Notes under the pieces: generated by a model
What the model saw: only the letters and a program-made list of their open reading frames with translations
Told to the model about the DNA's origin: nothing
Databases searched by the model: none
Made by a program: the position numbers and the translations under genes
NCBI GenBank assembly: GCA_964453265.1
Contig: CAYVNU010000009.1
Location: 1 to 33,820, forward strand
From: CAYVNU01 sp964453265
Lineage (GTDB): Bacteria > Patescibacteriota > Doudnabacteria > UBA920
Length of the DNA stretch: 33,820 bases
Reading direction: 5' to 3'
Part shown: one piece after another, positions 6,769 through 13,833 of the stretch
Numbering within the stretch: position 1 is the stretch's first letter
How the letters are laid out: every line of letters starts with the position of its first letter

Positions 6769-7314
6769 ATGATAGCAATTTATGTAATAATAGCCCTAGC
6801 TTTACTCGCTGTTTTTCTCTATAACGGCTTAGTAAGCAGCAAAAACCGCGTAGATGAAGCTTGGAGCGATATAGAAGTTCAGTTAAAAAGAAGGTACGAT
6901 TTAATTCCTAACTTAGTAGAAACCGTAAAAGGTTACGCTAAGCAGGAATCAAGCGTGCTTGAAAATGTTACCAAAGCCCGCAATATGGCAATGGGCGCGG
7001 GCACTATGCAGGAAAAGCTAAAAGACGAAAATATGCTTTCCGGCGCTTTAAAAAGCTTATTTGCGGTTTCTGAAGCGTATCCGGATTTAAAGTCCAACAC
7101 TAACTTTATGCAAATGCAGAGGGACTTAACGGACACTGAAGACAAAATTCAAGCCGCTCGCCGCTTTTACAACGGCAACGTGCGCGACTTTAACACCAAA
7201 ATTCAACAATTCCCCGGCAACATTTTTGCCTCTATGTTTGGTTTTGGCAAACGAGAATTCTTTGACATAGACGAAAAAGGTCCGGAAGGGCAGCCTGTAC
7301 AAGTAAAGTTTTAG
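6769..7314 (+). CDS. lemA: LemA family membrane protein
   Basis: A 181-residue LemA protein. An N-terminal membrane helix (residues 2-20) is followed by the family hallmark region: VDEAWSDIEVQLKRRYDLIP near residues 28-47, then NLVETVKGYAKQE. The C-terminal half ends in the typical RRFYNGNVRDFNTKIQQFPG segment and a FDIDE tail. LemA is an extracytoplasmic coiled-coil protein of unclear biochemical role, often encoded next to the protease HtpX. Here htpX is two genes downstream on the same strand. Length is normal. The ATG follows an extended -10 promoter. Confidence 0.95.
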   Translation: MIAIYVIIALALLAVFLYNGLVSSKNRVDEAWSDIEVQLKRRYDLIPNLVETVKGYAKQESSVLENVTKARNMAMGAGTMQEKLKDENMLSGALKSLFAVSEAYPDLKSNTNFMQMQRDLTDTEDKIQAARRFYNGNVRDFNTKIQQFPGNIFASMFGFGKREFFDIDEKGPEGQPVQVKF

Positions 7315-7333
7315 ATAACTTCAAGCACCTTCT

Positions 7334-8068
7334 ATGGAATTTACTAAGTTCTCACGGGAACAATATAAAGATTTTTTGTCTGACCCTCAAAAAAAGGCAT
7401 TTAGGCTTAGTTTAAAAATTGGCAGGCAAATTCAGGATGATTTTCCAAACATAGGCAATGAATACATAAATGGAAAAACTCTTGCTGAATTAGTTTCTGA
7501 CCATAATTTAGTAAATAAGTATTCTGTTTCTGTAAAAGTAGCAGAAGCAGCGGTTTTAATCGCAATAAAAGGGTTTACGCCTAAACCAGGCTTGGAAGAA
7601 CTTGTTGGGTTTGCAGGCCTAATAACTGACCCGCACCTGTTAGAAGCAGTTGGAAAAAGACATATTACTGACTCTGCAAAAAAAATAGGCGCCAGAATGC
7701 GCGATGAAAAAAGAGGTGTTTTTTCATTAAGCTTGGAAGCGCAAAAAGAAATAGGGAAACGGTCTGGCAAAGCCTTGTATGAAAATAGGCTGGGGGTTCA
7801 CGCAAGACCCATGGAAGAAAGAATGGAATATATAAAAAAAGCTGTTTTAGCAAGGGGTGTCAGATTGTTTACGGATGATGAAAAAAAGGCGATTTTGGAA
7901 CTGTCAACTAATCCAGATTACCAAAATAGTACTCGCAGCAAAATAAACGCAGAAAAAATTGCCCGTAAAATAAATTCTGATTATCACGAAGGAAAAGAAA
8001 TCATGAAGCCATTGCAAGTAACAAAGTTTATTCAAGATCGAAAAAGACGACTAAAAAATAAAACCTAA
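7334..8068 (+). CDS. conserved-looking protein of unknown function, 244 aa
   Basis: I do not recognise this gene. It encodes a soluble, basic, mostly helical protein without signal peptide or membrane segment. A central part reads EAQKEIGKRSGKALYENRLG followed by VHARPMEERMEYIKKA, a Gly/Lys-rich repeat-like pattern that resembles short modular DNA-binding motifs in phage and endonuclease-associated proteins; the C-terminus is very basic (QDRKRRLKNKT). A nucleic-acid-binding role is therefore plausible but unproven. It starts 19 nt after lemA and stops 15 nt before htpX, so it interrupts the usual lemA-htpX pair and is probably co-transcribed with them. Confidence 0.7.
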   Translation: MEFTKFSREQYKDFLSDPQKKAFRLSLKIGRQIQDDFPNIGNEYINGKTLAELVSDHNLVNKYSVSVKVAEAAVLIAIKGFTPKPGLEELVGFAGLITDPHLLEAVGKRHITDSAKKIGARMRDEKRGVFSLSLEAQKEIGKRSGKALYENRLGVHARPMEERMEYIKKAVLARGVRLFTDDEKKAILELSTNPDYQNSTRSKINAEKIARKINSDYHEGKEIMKPLQVTKFIQDRKRRLKNKT

Positions 8069-8083
8069 ACAATTTAACCTTGT

Positions 8084-8992
8084 ATGCTCACTTACGACCT
8101 CATAGCAAAAAACAAACGCGAAAGCTGGATATTAATATTCAGCTTTTTGCTCATAATAGGCATTTTAGGTTTTGTTTTCTCCCAGGCTTACGGCCGACCC
8201 GAAATTTTGTATTTTGCCGTGGGTTTTTCGGTTATATCAAGTTTAATCTCATATTATTATTCAGATTCAATTACCCTCGCCCTTTCGCAGGCCAAAGAGG
8301 TTAACAGGCAAAATAACCAGGAGTTATACCGCATAGTAGAAAACCTTTGCATTGCAGCTGGCTTGCCTACTCCGCGGATATATATTATCGAAGACACAGC
8401 TCCTAACGCTTTTGCTACCGGCCGCGACCCGGAGCACGCTGTTGTTTGCGTTACCACGGGAATTTTACAAAAACTGGAAAAAACTGAACTGGAAGGCGTA
8501 ATTGCTCATGAACTTTCACACATTGGCAATTACGACATTCGTGTTATGACTTTAGTTGTGGTTTTAGTTGGAACAATTACCTTGCTTGCTGATTGGATGT
8601 TGCGCGCTAGGTTTTTTGGCCGTAAAAGCGGCGGACGCGATGGAAATCAAATTCAGTTAATTTTTTTTGTAGCCGGTATAGTTTTAGCGCTGCTTTCCCC
8701 CATTATCGCAACCTTAATAAAACTTGCAGTCTCCCGCCAGCGCGAATATTTAGCAGATGCATCGGGAGCACTGCTCACCCGCTACCCCGAAGGCTTAGCA
8801 AAGGCTCTTGAAAAAATTTCTGCAGACAGTGAACCCCTAGAAGCCGCTAACAAAGCCACGGCTCACCTATATATAGTAAACCCGCTTAAAGAACATAAAG
8901 GCCAAAGCTCGGTTGGCTGGTTTGCTGGTATGTTTAACACCCACCCGCCAATTGCGGACAGGGTTAAAAGACTTAGAGAAATGAATTTATGA
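8084..8992 (+). CDS. htpX: HtpX-family membrane zinc metalloprotease
   Basis: A 302-residue M48 protease that degrades damaged membrane proteins at the cytoplasmic membrane. Two N-terminal membrane helices (about 16-34 and 40-58) precede the catalytic domain with the zinc motif HELSH at 142-146 and the third ligand E221 in SRQREYLADASGA. Two further hydrophobic segments lie near 155-170 and 193-216. The C-terminal NTHPPIADRVKRLREM motif is typical. Length and motifs are complete. Its TGA overlaps the ATG of the next small ORF (ATGA). Confidence 0.96.
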   Translation: MLTYDLIAKNKRESWILIFSFLLIIGILGFVFSQAYGRPEILYFAVGFSVISSLISYYYSDSITLALSQAKEVNRQNNQELYRIVENLCIAAGLPTPRIYIIEDTAPNAFATGRDPEHAVVCVTTGILQKLEKTELEGVIAHELSHIGNYDIRVMTLVVVLVGTITLLADWMLRARFFGRKSGGRDGNQIQLIFFVAGIVLALLSPIIATLIKLAVSRQREYLADASGALLTRYPEGLAKALEKISADSEPLEAANKATAHLYIVNPLKEHKGQSSVGWFAGMFNTHPPIADRVKRLREMNL

Positions 8993-9179
8993 ACTTTTTA
9001 GAAAGTTCAATTGTGGATGCATTAAAAGCTGAGCTGGACAAAAACCTTGCCAAACATTCAAAACTCTTACATAGCACAAATAAAAAAAATTTACTTGAAG
9101 CAGACATATATACTGCTCTGTTCAACAAAAAGACATAGCCAACCTAACTAGAAAAATAAAAAAACTAGATTCTCAATAA
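8989..9179 (+). pseudogene. small gene with a -1 frameshift at an A-run (49 aa in frame, 63 aa if restored)
   Basis: The ATG overlaps the htpX stop (ATGA). The zero frame reads MNFLESSIVDALKAELDKNL and stops at 9136-9138 after C AAA AAG ACA TAG. If the frame slips by -1 on that A-run, translation continues KDIANLTRKIKKLDSQ to a TAA at 9177-9179, a natural amphipathic helix. One base is missing relative to an open frame. It may be a decayed gene, a homopolymer assembly error, or a programmed -1 shift. The product is small, helical and charged, of unknown function. It forms the first half of a two-gene unit with 9201-9485. Confidence 0.6.
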
Positions 9180-9200
9180 GAAACTTAAGAAAATACTTTT

Positions 9201-9485
9201 ATGAGTGAAAAATCAAACGGCTTTTATCACCGCCATCCTGATGCAAGACGGTTAGAACAAGATACAAAAAAGGCTAATATTAAATCTGCGATATTAAATT
9301 TATACGGAAACTTTGTTGAAGGTGGTAAACCAGAACATATAATAACAATAAACGAACTTACTCAAATGTTAAATATTAATGTGAACCAATTAAAAAATCA
9401 ATTATTTAGCGCATATAAAACTCAAAGCTTAAACGATGTTCTGCAAGCCCTAGGACTCCCGTATAAAAAAATTAATACAAGATAG
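9201..9485 (+). CDS. FVEGGKP-family small protein, copy 1 (94 aa)
   Basis: I do not recognise the family, but the window has a second copy at 9779-10264. The shared core runs from KKANIKSAILNLYGNFVEGG through KPEHIITINE to VLQALGLPYK, about 65 residues of predicted helices, soluble and without a signal peptide. The INELTQMLNINVNQLKNQLF part has helix-turn-helix spacing, so DNA binding is possible. It starts 21 nt after the restored end of the preceding small ORF and is followed 21 nt later by another frameshifted small ORF, so the four genes form a compact cassette. Confidence 0.7.
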   Translation: MSEKSNGFYHRHPDARRLEQDTKKANIKSAILNLYGNFVEGGKPEHIITINELTQMLNINVNQLKNQLFSAYKTQSLNDVLQALGLPYKKINTR

Positions 9486-9506
9486 TGATTTTAAGCCATT
9501 TAATTT

Positions 9507-9754
9507 ATGAATGAATATTCTAAAGAGTACCCTAATGATTTAGAGGTTTTAAATAAAATAAAAAGCTCTGGGACCGAAGGCTGTACCTACGAAGATTTAT
9601 TTAACTCTCTACAAAATTATGCAACAAAAAACAAAAAAAGGTTATTATTCAACCAAGCGTTTCAGACTTAGAAGATATTCTAAAATTTTTAAAGGATAAA
9701 TATCCGAATATTAAACACAGAAATGATAAATATTATTGGGAAGAATTAAGTTAA
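9507..9754 (+). pseudogene. small gene with a -1 frameshift at an A7 run (54 aa in frame, 82 aa if restored)
   Basis: The zero frame begins MNEYSKEYPNDLEVLNKIKS and runs to TAG at 9669-9671, but its last residues after KNKK look random. A -1 shift within the A7 run near 9633-9639 opens the frame VIIQPSVSDLEDILKFLKDK followed by YPNIKHRNDKYYWEELS, ending at TAA 9752-9754. The restored protein resembles a small winged-helix-like domain by eye, but I cannot name a family. As in the first member of the cassette, exactly one base is missing at a poly-A stretch. Confidence 0.6.
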
Positions 9755-9778
9755 ACTAAACAAAAAAACCAAAATATA

Positions 9779-10264
9779 ATGTCAAACAACTTTCGACTAA
9801 CAGAATCAGAAATTAACACCCAACAAGAGACAAAACAAATAAAAATAAAAACAGCGCTTTTAAACCTTCACGCTGCCTTTGTTGAAGGCGGAAAACCTAA
9901 TCATGTAATTACACCTAGTGAGGCTGCTCAAGTAATCGGCTGCAAACAATCAGACTTATACTCTTGGCTCCACGATGCCTATTGCGAATTGAGTTTTACA
10001 AATGTTTTAAAAATATTAAACCTTCCATATAAGGGTCAAGCCGAAAACACACCCGATAAATTCAACAAACAAACAATTTCTGATTGGTTCGAACAATTCT
10101 ATAAAGAAAATGGTTTTACACCAACCCTAAATGATTATAATAAAGCCGCGAGTACAGACGAGCTTCCCGACGCAAAAATTTTTAATAAAATAATGAAGGA
10201 AAAAATCACTTCTTTTCTCAAAAATTTTATTGCCAAAAAAGAACTGTTGAAATCAAAAAAGTAA
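9779..10264 (+). CDS. FVEGGKP-family protein, copy 2, with C-terminal extension (161 aa)
   Basis: Residues about 20-85 are a diverged copy of the 9201-9485 protein: IKIKTALLNLHAAFVEGGKP, ITPSEAAQVIGCKQSDLYSW and VLKILNLPYKG align residue for residue. The SEAAQVIGCKQSDLYSWL segment again has helix-turn-helix character. The extra 75 C-terminal residues (ISDWFEQFYKENGFTPTLND onward) are a second helical domain ending in a lysine-rich tail. Function unknown; DNA binding is inference. Its end overlaps the convergent recX end by 12 nt. It is the last gene of the htpX-linked cassette. Confidence 0.7.
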   Translation: MSNNFRLTESEINTQQETKQIKIKTALLNLHAAFVEGGKPNHVITPSEAAQVIGCKQSDLYSWLHDAYCELSFTNVLKILNLPYKGQAENTPDKFNKQTISDWFEQFYKENGFTPTLNDYNKAASTDELPDAKIFNKIMKEKITSFLKNFIAKKELLKSKK

Positions 10265-10738
10265 CTTACTAATTACACCCATCCTAAACCCTCTTGCTTT
10301 TAGCTTTTGGGCTAATTTTTGTTTTTCTTCATAAGTTCCGCCGGAGGCAGACCCCGCTTTGCGGGACATACTTCCTAATTCATGCTTCTGTAAAAACCTC
10401 TTTGCAATTTTCAATTCTTCTTCCTCGTTTAAACTTTCATTTAAAACTTTTTCAATAATATTTGATGGCAAAAGTTTTTCCATCAGCTTTTTTTTAATTC
10501 CATAGTAGCCAAAGGTTTTATATTTTTTTAAGTTGTCCAAATAAACTTGCGCGTAGCTTTCGTCATCTAAATACCTATTTTCTTTTAATCGCAAAATGAT
10601 TTCGTCAGCAATCAGCAACTCGTAACCCTTCACCCGTAACTTTTCCTTTATTTCTCCTGCTGTCCGCAACTTTAAAGACAGCAAATAAATTGCATACCCA
10701 TAAGCTTTCTCCTGCTTGATTCTTAATTCATCATTCAT
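10253..10738 (-). CDS. recX: RecX family regulator of RecA
   Basis: A 161-residue RecX-type protein. Three-helix modules are visible: AYGYAIYLLSLKLRTAGEIK with EKLRVKGYE, then IILRLKENRYLDDESYAQVY, then GIKKKLMEKLL and the C-terminal EEKQKLAQKLKARGFRMGVI. RecX binds RecA filaments and limits recombination. An unusual stretch, SRKAGSASGG, between modules is encoded by a GC-rich palindromic repeat and interrupts an otherwise normal sequence. The start codon and first eight codons lie in a degenerate 7-bp tandem array. The gene is divergent from clpC; a CIRCE-like operator lies in the shared spacer. Confidence 0.85.
   Translation of the reverse strand: MNDELRIKQEKAYGYAIYLLSLKLRTAGEIKEKLRVKGYELLIADEIILRLKENRYLDDESYAQVYLDNLKKYKTFGYYGIKKKLMEKLLPSNIIEKVLNESLNEEEELKIAKRFLQKHELGSMSRKAGSASGGTYEEKQKLAQKLKARGFRMGVISKLLF
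10337..10366. repeat. in-frame palindromic repeat inside recX
   Basis: On the minus strand a 30-nt block (TCCCGCAAAGCGGGG followed by TCTGCCTCCGGCGGA) encodes exactly ten residues, SRKAGSASGG. It holds a CCCGC/GCGGG hairpin. GTCTGCCTCCGGCGGA differs by only two bases from GTCCGCCTCTGGCGGA in the spacer at 24011-24026, so it is a repeat copy placed in frame in a coding region. Confidence 0.7.
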
Positions 10739-10742
10739 AATT
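10715..10742. repeat. degenerate heptad array spanning the recX start codon
   Basis: On the minus strand four consecutive 7-mers, AATTATG, AATGATG, AATTAAG and AATCAAG, run in exact register. The first contains the recX ATG and the rest encode its first residues (MNDELRIK). The start of recX therefore derives from, or has been overwritten by, a tandem repeat. Confidence 0.65.
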
Positions 10743-10754
10743 CTGCATTTCTCT

Positions 10755-10781
10755 TTATCACTCTCTTGACATGAGTGATAA
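10755..10781. promoter_or_regulatory. CIRCE-like operator (probable HrcA site) upstream of clpC
   Basis: TTATCACTC, a 9-nt spacer and GAGTGATAA form a perfect 9-9-9 inverted repeat. The CIRCE consensus bound by the heat-shock repressor HrcA is TTAGCACTC-N9-GAGTGCTAA. The site differs only by one symmetric base change in each arm. It overlaps the -35 box of the clpC promoter, the expected place for repression. It also lies in the recX upstream spacer. hrcA is not in the window. Confidence 0.85.
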
Positions 10782-10794
10782 TGAAATATATAAT
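10766..10794 (+). promoter_or_regulatory. consensus sigma70 promoter P1 of clpC
   Basis: TTGACA (10766-10771), a 17-nt spacer and TATAAT (10789-10794) are a perfect match to the housekeeping consensus. The -35 box lies inside the CIRCE-like operator. The clpC leader from this promoter would be about 115 nt. Confidence 0.85.
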
Positions 10795-10803
10795 CATTTT
10801 ATC

Positions 10804-10812
10804 TGGTATAAT
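10804..10812 (+). promoter_or_regulatory. second, extended -10 promoter P2 of clpC
   Basis: TGGTATAAT at 10804-10812 is an extended -10 box 10 nt downstream of the P1 -10 box. It lies outside the CIRCE-like operator, so it could give basal clpC expression under HrcA repression; that role is inference. Confidence 0.5.
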
Positions 10813-10846
10813 AAATATAGCACGACATTTAATTTTATTAAGCAAT

Positions 10847-10910
10847 TAGTAGGTAGTAAGTAGCGTTTAGCCACACTGCCGGCTACCTACTACTCACTAC
10901 CAACTACCCA
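10847..10910. repeat. heptad hairpin in the clpC 5' leader
   Basis: TAGTAGG and TAGTAAG heptads (10847-10860) face four CTAC heptads, CTACCTA, CTACTCA, CTACCAA and CTACCCA (10883-10910), and can pair with them across a roughly 20-nt loop. The right arm ends 7 nt before the clpC ATG. This repeats the arrangement at 1-96. Confidence 0.75.
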
Positions 10911-10917
10911 CTAGTAC

Positions 10918-13473
10918 ATGACAAATTTCTCCTCTATATTAGAACGACTTTCTTCCCGCGCAAAAAATGCGCTTATTTTTGCACAACTTGCCAGCGAAGA
11001 ATTAAAACACGATCATATTGGCACCGAACACTTGCTCTACGGAGTAATTTCGGAAAAATCCAGCTTTGCGGCCGAAATGCTGACCAAAACCAAACTAACT
11101 CCTGAAATTATTAAACAGGAATTAATTTTTGTTAACACTAACAATACGGTTTTAAACTGGAAGCCTGTGCTTTCTGAAAATCTCAAAATGGCCATAGAAA
11201 AATCGGCAATTATTGCCAGCCAGTACAATTACCAATTTATTGGCACAGAACATTTTTTATACGGCATAATCTCCGGTGAGCAAAATAAAGCCAAAGTTAC
11301 TCTTTCTAAATTAGGTATAAACATTTCCGAGCTTACGGAAAATTTGCTCGCTGTTTTTGAAAATATTTCTAAATTTCCCGAAATTCCGGAAAACGAACCG
11401 CATAACCATATGCCGGAAGGTCCCATGCCGCAAGCAGGAATGCCGCCCAGACCCACGAGCCAAAAACAAAATGTCTTAGACTATTTTACAACAGACATTA
11501 CCAAAAAAGCAGCCAGTGGATTAATTGATCCGGTTATTGGACGCAAAACCGAAATTGAAAGAATGCTCAGCATACTTAACCGCAGAACCAAGAACAATCC
11601 CCTACTTATTGGCGAAGCCGGCGTAGGCAAAACCGCAATTGTAGAAGGTTTGGCTCTTGCAATTTCAAAGCGGGAAGTTCCAGACTCGCTGCTCGATAAA
11701 AAAATATTAAGTTTAGATTTGGCGCTAATTGTAGCCGGCAGCATGTTTCGGGGCGAATTTGAAAACCGCTTAAAACAAATTATTGAGGAAGTAAAAGCCG
11801 ACTCAAATATTATTTTATTTATAGATGAGTTGCATACCATGGTTGGCGCAGGCGCCACCACCGGCTCTTTAGACGCGGCTAACATTTTAAAACCCGCTTT
11901 AGCGCGCGGTGAACTTAGAGCCATAGGCGCGACGACTTTAGCCGAATACAAAAAACATATTGAACCGGACGCGGCTTTAGAAAGAAGATTTCAGGCTATA
12001 CAAGTTGATGAACCCAGTCGCGAAGAAACCGTACAAATTTTAAAAGGCTTAAGACCAAATTACGAAAAACACCACAACGTAACAATTACAGACGAAGCCA
12101 TAAACGCGGCAGTGGAACTTTCCGCCCGCTATATTTCAGACCGCTTTTTGCCTGACAAAGCGGTAGATTTAATAGATGAAACCGCGGCTTTTTTGCGCTC
12201 TATAAACAGCAACAGCAAATTGCTTCGCGCAACCAAAAAAATTGAAAGCGATTTAGAAGCATTAGAACAGGAAAAAACCAAAGCGGTTTTAAACCAGGAT
12301 TTTACCACCGCGCTGCATTTGCGTGCGCAAGAAGAAAAACTTTTAAAACAAAAAAGCGAATTAAATCAGAGCCTCATGGCGGAAAAACAAATACCGACCC
12401 ACACTATTAGCTCAGAAGACATTGCCCACACAGTTTCCATGATGACCAAAATTCCTCTGGCAAAATTAACCAAAACCGAAATCGGACGTTTAGCTAATTT
12501 AGAGAAAATTCTCAAGGCTAAAATTATCGGACAAGACCAAGCTGTAGAAGAAGTAGCCAAAGCTGTACGCAGAAGCAGAGCCGGAATTACCGATCCCAGG
12601 CGCCCTTTGGGCAGCTTTATTTTCTTAGGTCCCACAGGCGTAGGAAAAACTGAAACCGCCAAAATTTTAGCCAGTGAAATTTTTGAAGATGAAAGCGCGT
12701 TAGTCAGAGTCGACATGTCGGAATTTATGGAACGCCACAATGTCTCCAGGCTCATAGGCGCACCGGCCGGCTATGTCGGTTACGGCGAAGGCGGAAAACT
12801 AACTGAAGCAGTGCGCAGAAAACCCTATTCTGTAGTACTGTTTGATGAAATTGAAAAAGCAAACCCCGATGTCTTTAATATTCTGCTTCAAATTTTAGAA
12901 GACGGCCAATTAACCGATGCCGCAGGTAAAGCTGTTAATTTCCGTAACACGGTCATTATAATGACTTCTAACTTGGGCATGCGGGAATTAAGCCTGCAGG
13001 CTGCTAAAATTGGTTTCGCTGAAAAAGAAGAACATTTAAGTGACCAACTCAAACTCTCCAAAGAATACGAAAAAATAAAAGACGGAGTACTGGAAAAACT
13101 TAAAGAAGATTTTAAACCCGAGTTTTTAAACAGAATCGATAAAATTGTTGTTTTCAAACCCTTGGGTATGCAGGAGTTAAAGAAAATTACTCAGTTGCAA
13201 ATTTCTTTGCTGCAAACCCGCCTACTGGAACAAAACCTTGCTTTAAAAGTAACTCCCGCGGTTGTTAAATATATTTCCGACAAGAGTTTTGACCCGGCCC
13301 AAGGCGCGCGCTTTGTCAGAAAAAATATTCAAGAACTGCTTGAAGACCCGCTGGCGGAAAAAATTATTTCCGGCAAAGCCAAAGAAGGTTCGCAGTTAAT
13401 TGCCGATATGAAAAAAGACACTATTGTATTTTCTTTGGAAACCAACAAAATTAAATTACCTGTCGCGGCATAA
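10918..13473 (+). CDS. clpC: ATP-dependent Clp protease ATP-binding subunit ClpC
   Basis: An 851-residue class I Clp ATPase that unfolds substrates for ClpP or acts as a disaggregase. Domain order: two Clp N repeats (about 3-70 and 80-145, each with a GTEHxLYG motif), D1 with Walker A GEAGVGKT at 232-239 and Walker B LFIDELH near 300, a short UVR-type coiled segment (LEQEKTKAVLNQDFTTALHL, about 450), then D2 with Walker A GPTGVGKT at 571-578 and a FLNRIDKIVVF sensor region. The short middle domain fits ClpC rather than ClpB. No P-loop tripeptide for ClpP was confirmed by me. Transcription is probably heat-inducible through the CIRCE-like site. No Shine-Dalgarno is seen; the ATG directly follows a heptad hairpin. 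Confidence 0.95.
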   Translation: MTNFSSILERLSSRAKNALIFAQLASEELKHDHIGTEHLLYGVISEKSSFAAEMLTKTKLTPEIIKQELIFVNTNNTVLNWKPVLSENLKMAIEKSAIIASQYNYQFIGTEHFLYGIISGEQNKAKVTLSKLGINISELTENLLAVFENISKFPEIPENEPHNHMPEGPMPQAGMPPRPTSQKQNVLDYFTTDITKKAASGLIDPVIGRKTEIERMLSILNRRTKNNPLLIGEAGVGKTAIVEGLALAISKREVPDSLLDKKILSLDLALIVAGSMFRGEFENRLKQIIEEVKADSNIILFIDELHTMVGAGATTGSLDAANILKPALARGELRAIGATTLAEYKKHIEPDAALERRFQAIQVDEPSREETVQILKGLRPNYEKHHNVTITDEAINAAVELSARYISDRFLPDKAVDLIDETAAFLRSINSNSKLLRATKKIESDLEALEQEKTKAVLNQDFTTALHLRAQEEKLLKQKSELNQSLMAEKQIPTHTISSEDIAHTVSMMTKIPLAKLTKTEIGRLANLEKILKAKIIGQDQAVEEVAKAVRRSRAGITDPRRPLGSFIFLGPTGVGKTETAKILASEIFEDESALVRVDMSEFMERHNVSRLIGAPAGYVGYGEGGKLTEAVRRKPYSVVLFDEIEKANPDVFNILLQILEDGQLTDAAGKAVNFRNTVIIMTSNLGMRELSLQAAKIGFAEKEEHLSDQLKLSKEYEKIKDGVLEKLKEDFKPEFLNRIDKIVVFKPLGMQELKKITQLQISLLQTRLLEQNLALKVTPAVVKYISDKSFDPAQGARFVRKNIQELLEDPLAEKIISGKAKEGSQLIADMKKDTIVFSLETNKIKLPVAA

Positions 13474-13486
13474 AATTCAACCGGAC

Positions 13487-13524
13487 AAAAAATAGCGTTC
13501 GACTTCATGGAGAACCTATTTTTT
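13487..13524. repeat. AAAATAG...CTATTTT hairpin repeat, intergenic copy
   Basis: AAAAAATAG (13487-13495) and CTATTTTTT (13516-13524) are inverted arms. The middle, cgttcgacttcatggagaac, closely matches the middle of the hairpin inside recG at 22058-22098 (about 16 of 21 aligned positions by eye). This is the spacer copy of an element that also sits in a coding region. Confidence 0.7.
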
Positions 13525-13540
13525 CTAAAAAACATAGCTT

Positions 13541-13580
13541 AAAATGACCGCCATTCTTTTAAAAGAATGGCGGTCATTTT
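13541..13580 (+). terminator. perfect-palindrome terminator after clpC
   Basis: AAAATGACCGCCATTCTTTT is followed directly by its exact reverse complement, a 40-nt perfect palindrome ending in TTTT. It lies 68 nt after the clpC stop and is the likely clpC terminator. It may also work in the reverse direction. Confidence 0.85.
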
Positions 13581-13608
13581 TCATTACTCGCCGCCTTTTC
13601 TTTTGCCT

Positions 13609-13635
13609 AAAATTTTTGCTAAACTTATTTTAGGA
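13609..13635. repeat. CCTAAAA/TTTTAGG inverted repeat
   Basis: Seven-base arms CCTAAAA and TTTTAGG flank a 13-nt AT-rich centre in the clpC-comF spacer. It may be a second weak terminator or an operator; I see no gene here. Confidence 0.45.
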
Positions 13636-13650
13636 TCTAGACAGAACGTC

Positions 13651-13784
13651 ATTGCGAGCCATGAATGCATCTGAGGGGCGCGGCAATCTTATAACAACAG
13701 ATTACTTCCCCCTTCGTCCGCCTGAGGCGGACTTCGGAGGACAGGTCGGCGGATGCACTTCCTGCCTACAGGCAGGCTCGCAAT
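13651..13784. repeat. 134-nt palindromic element with terminal inverted repeats
   Basis: The element opens with ATTGCGAGCC and closes with GGCTCGCAAT, exact 10-bp inverted ends. Inside are GTCCGCC-tga-GGCGGAC (13716-13732) and CCTGCC-taca-GGCAGG (13761-13776) hairpins. The outer sequence resembles the widespread CATTGCGAGC...GCGGCAATCT type of intergenic repeat. It has no ORF. It fills most of the 360-nt clpC-comF spacer and could move as a non-autonomous element or act as a bidirectional terminator. Confidence 0.75.
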
Positions 13785-13833
13785 AAAAAACATATAAAAA
13801 ATCTTATAAAATTAATGTAATGTAAACAAAGTA

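Noticed and set aside
13474..13833. Insertion sequence with transposase in the clpC-comF spacer
   Set aside because: Inverted ends are present, but there is no ORF and no recognisable transposase; it is listed as a non-coding element only.
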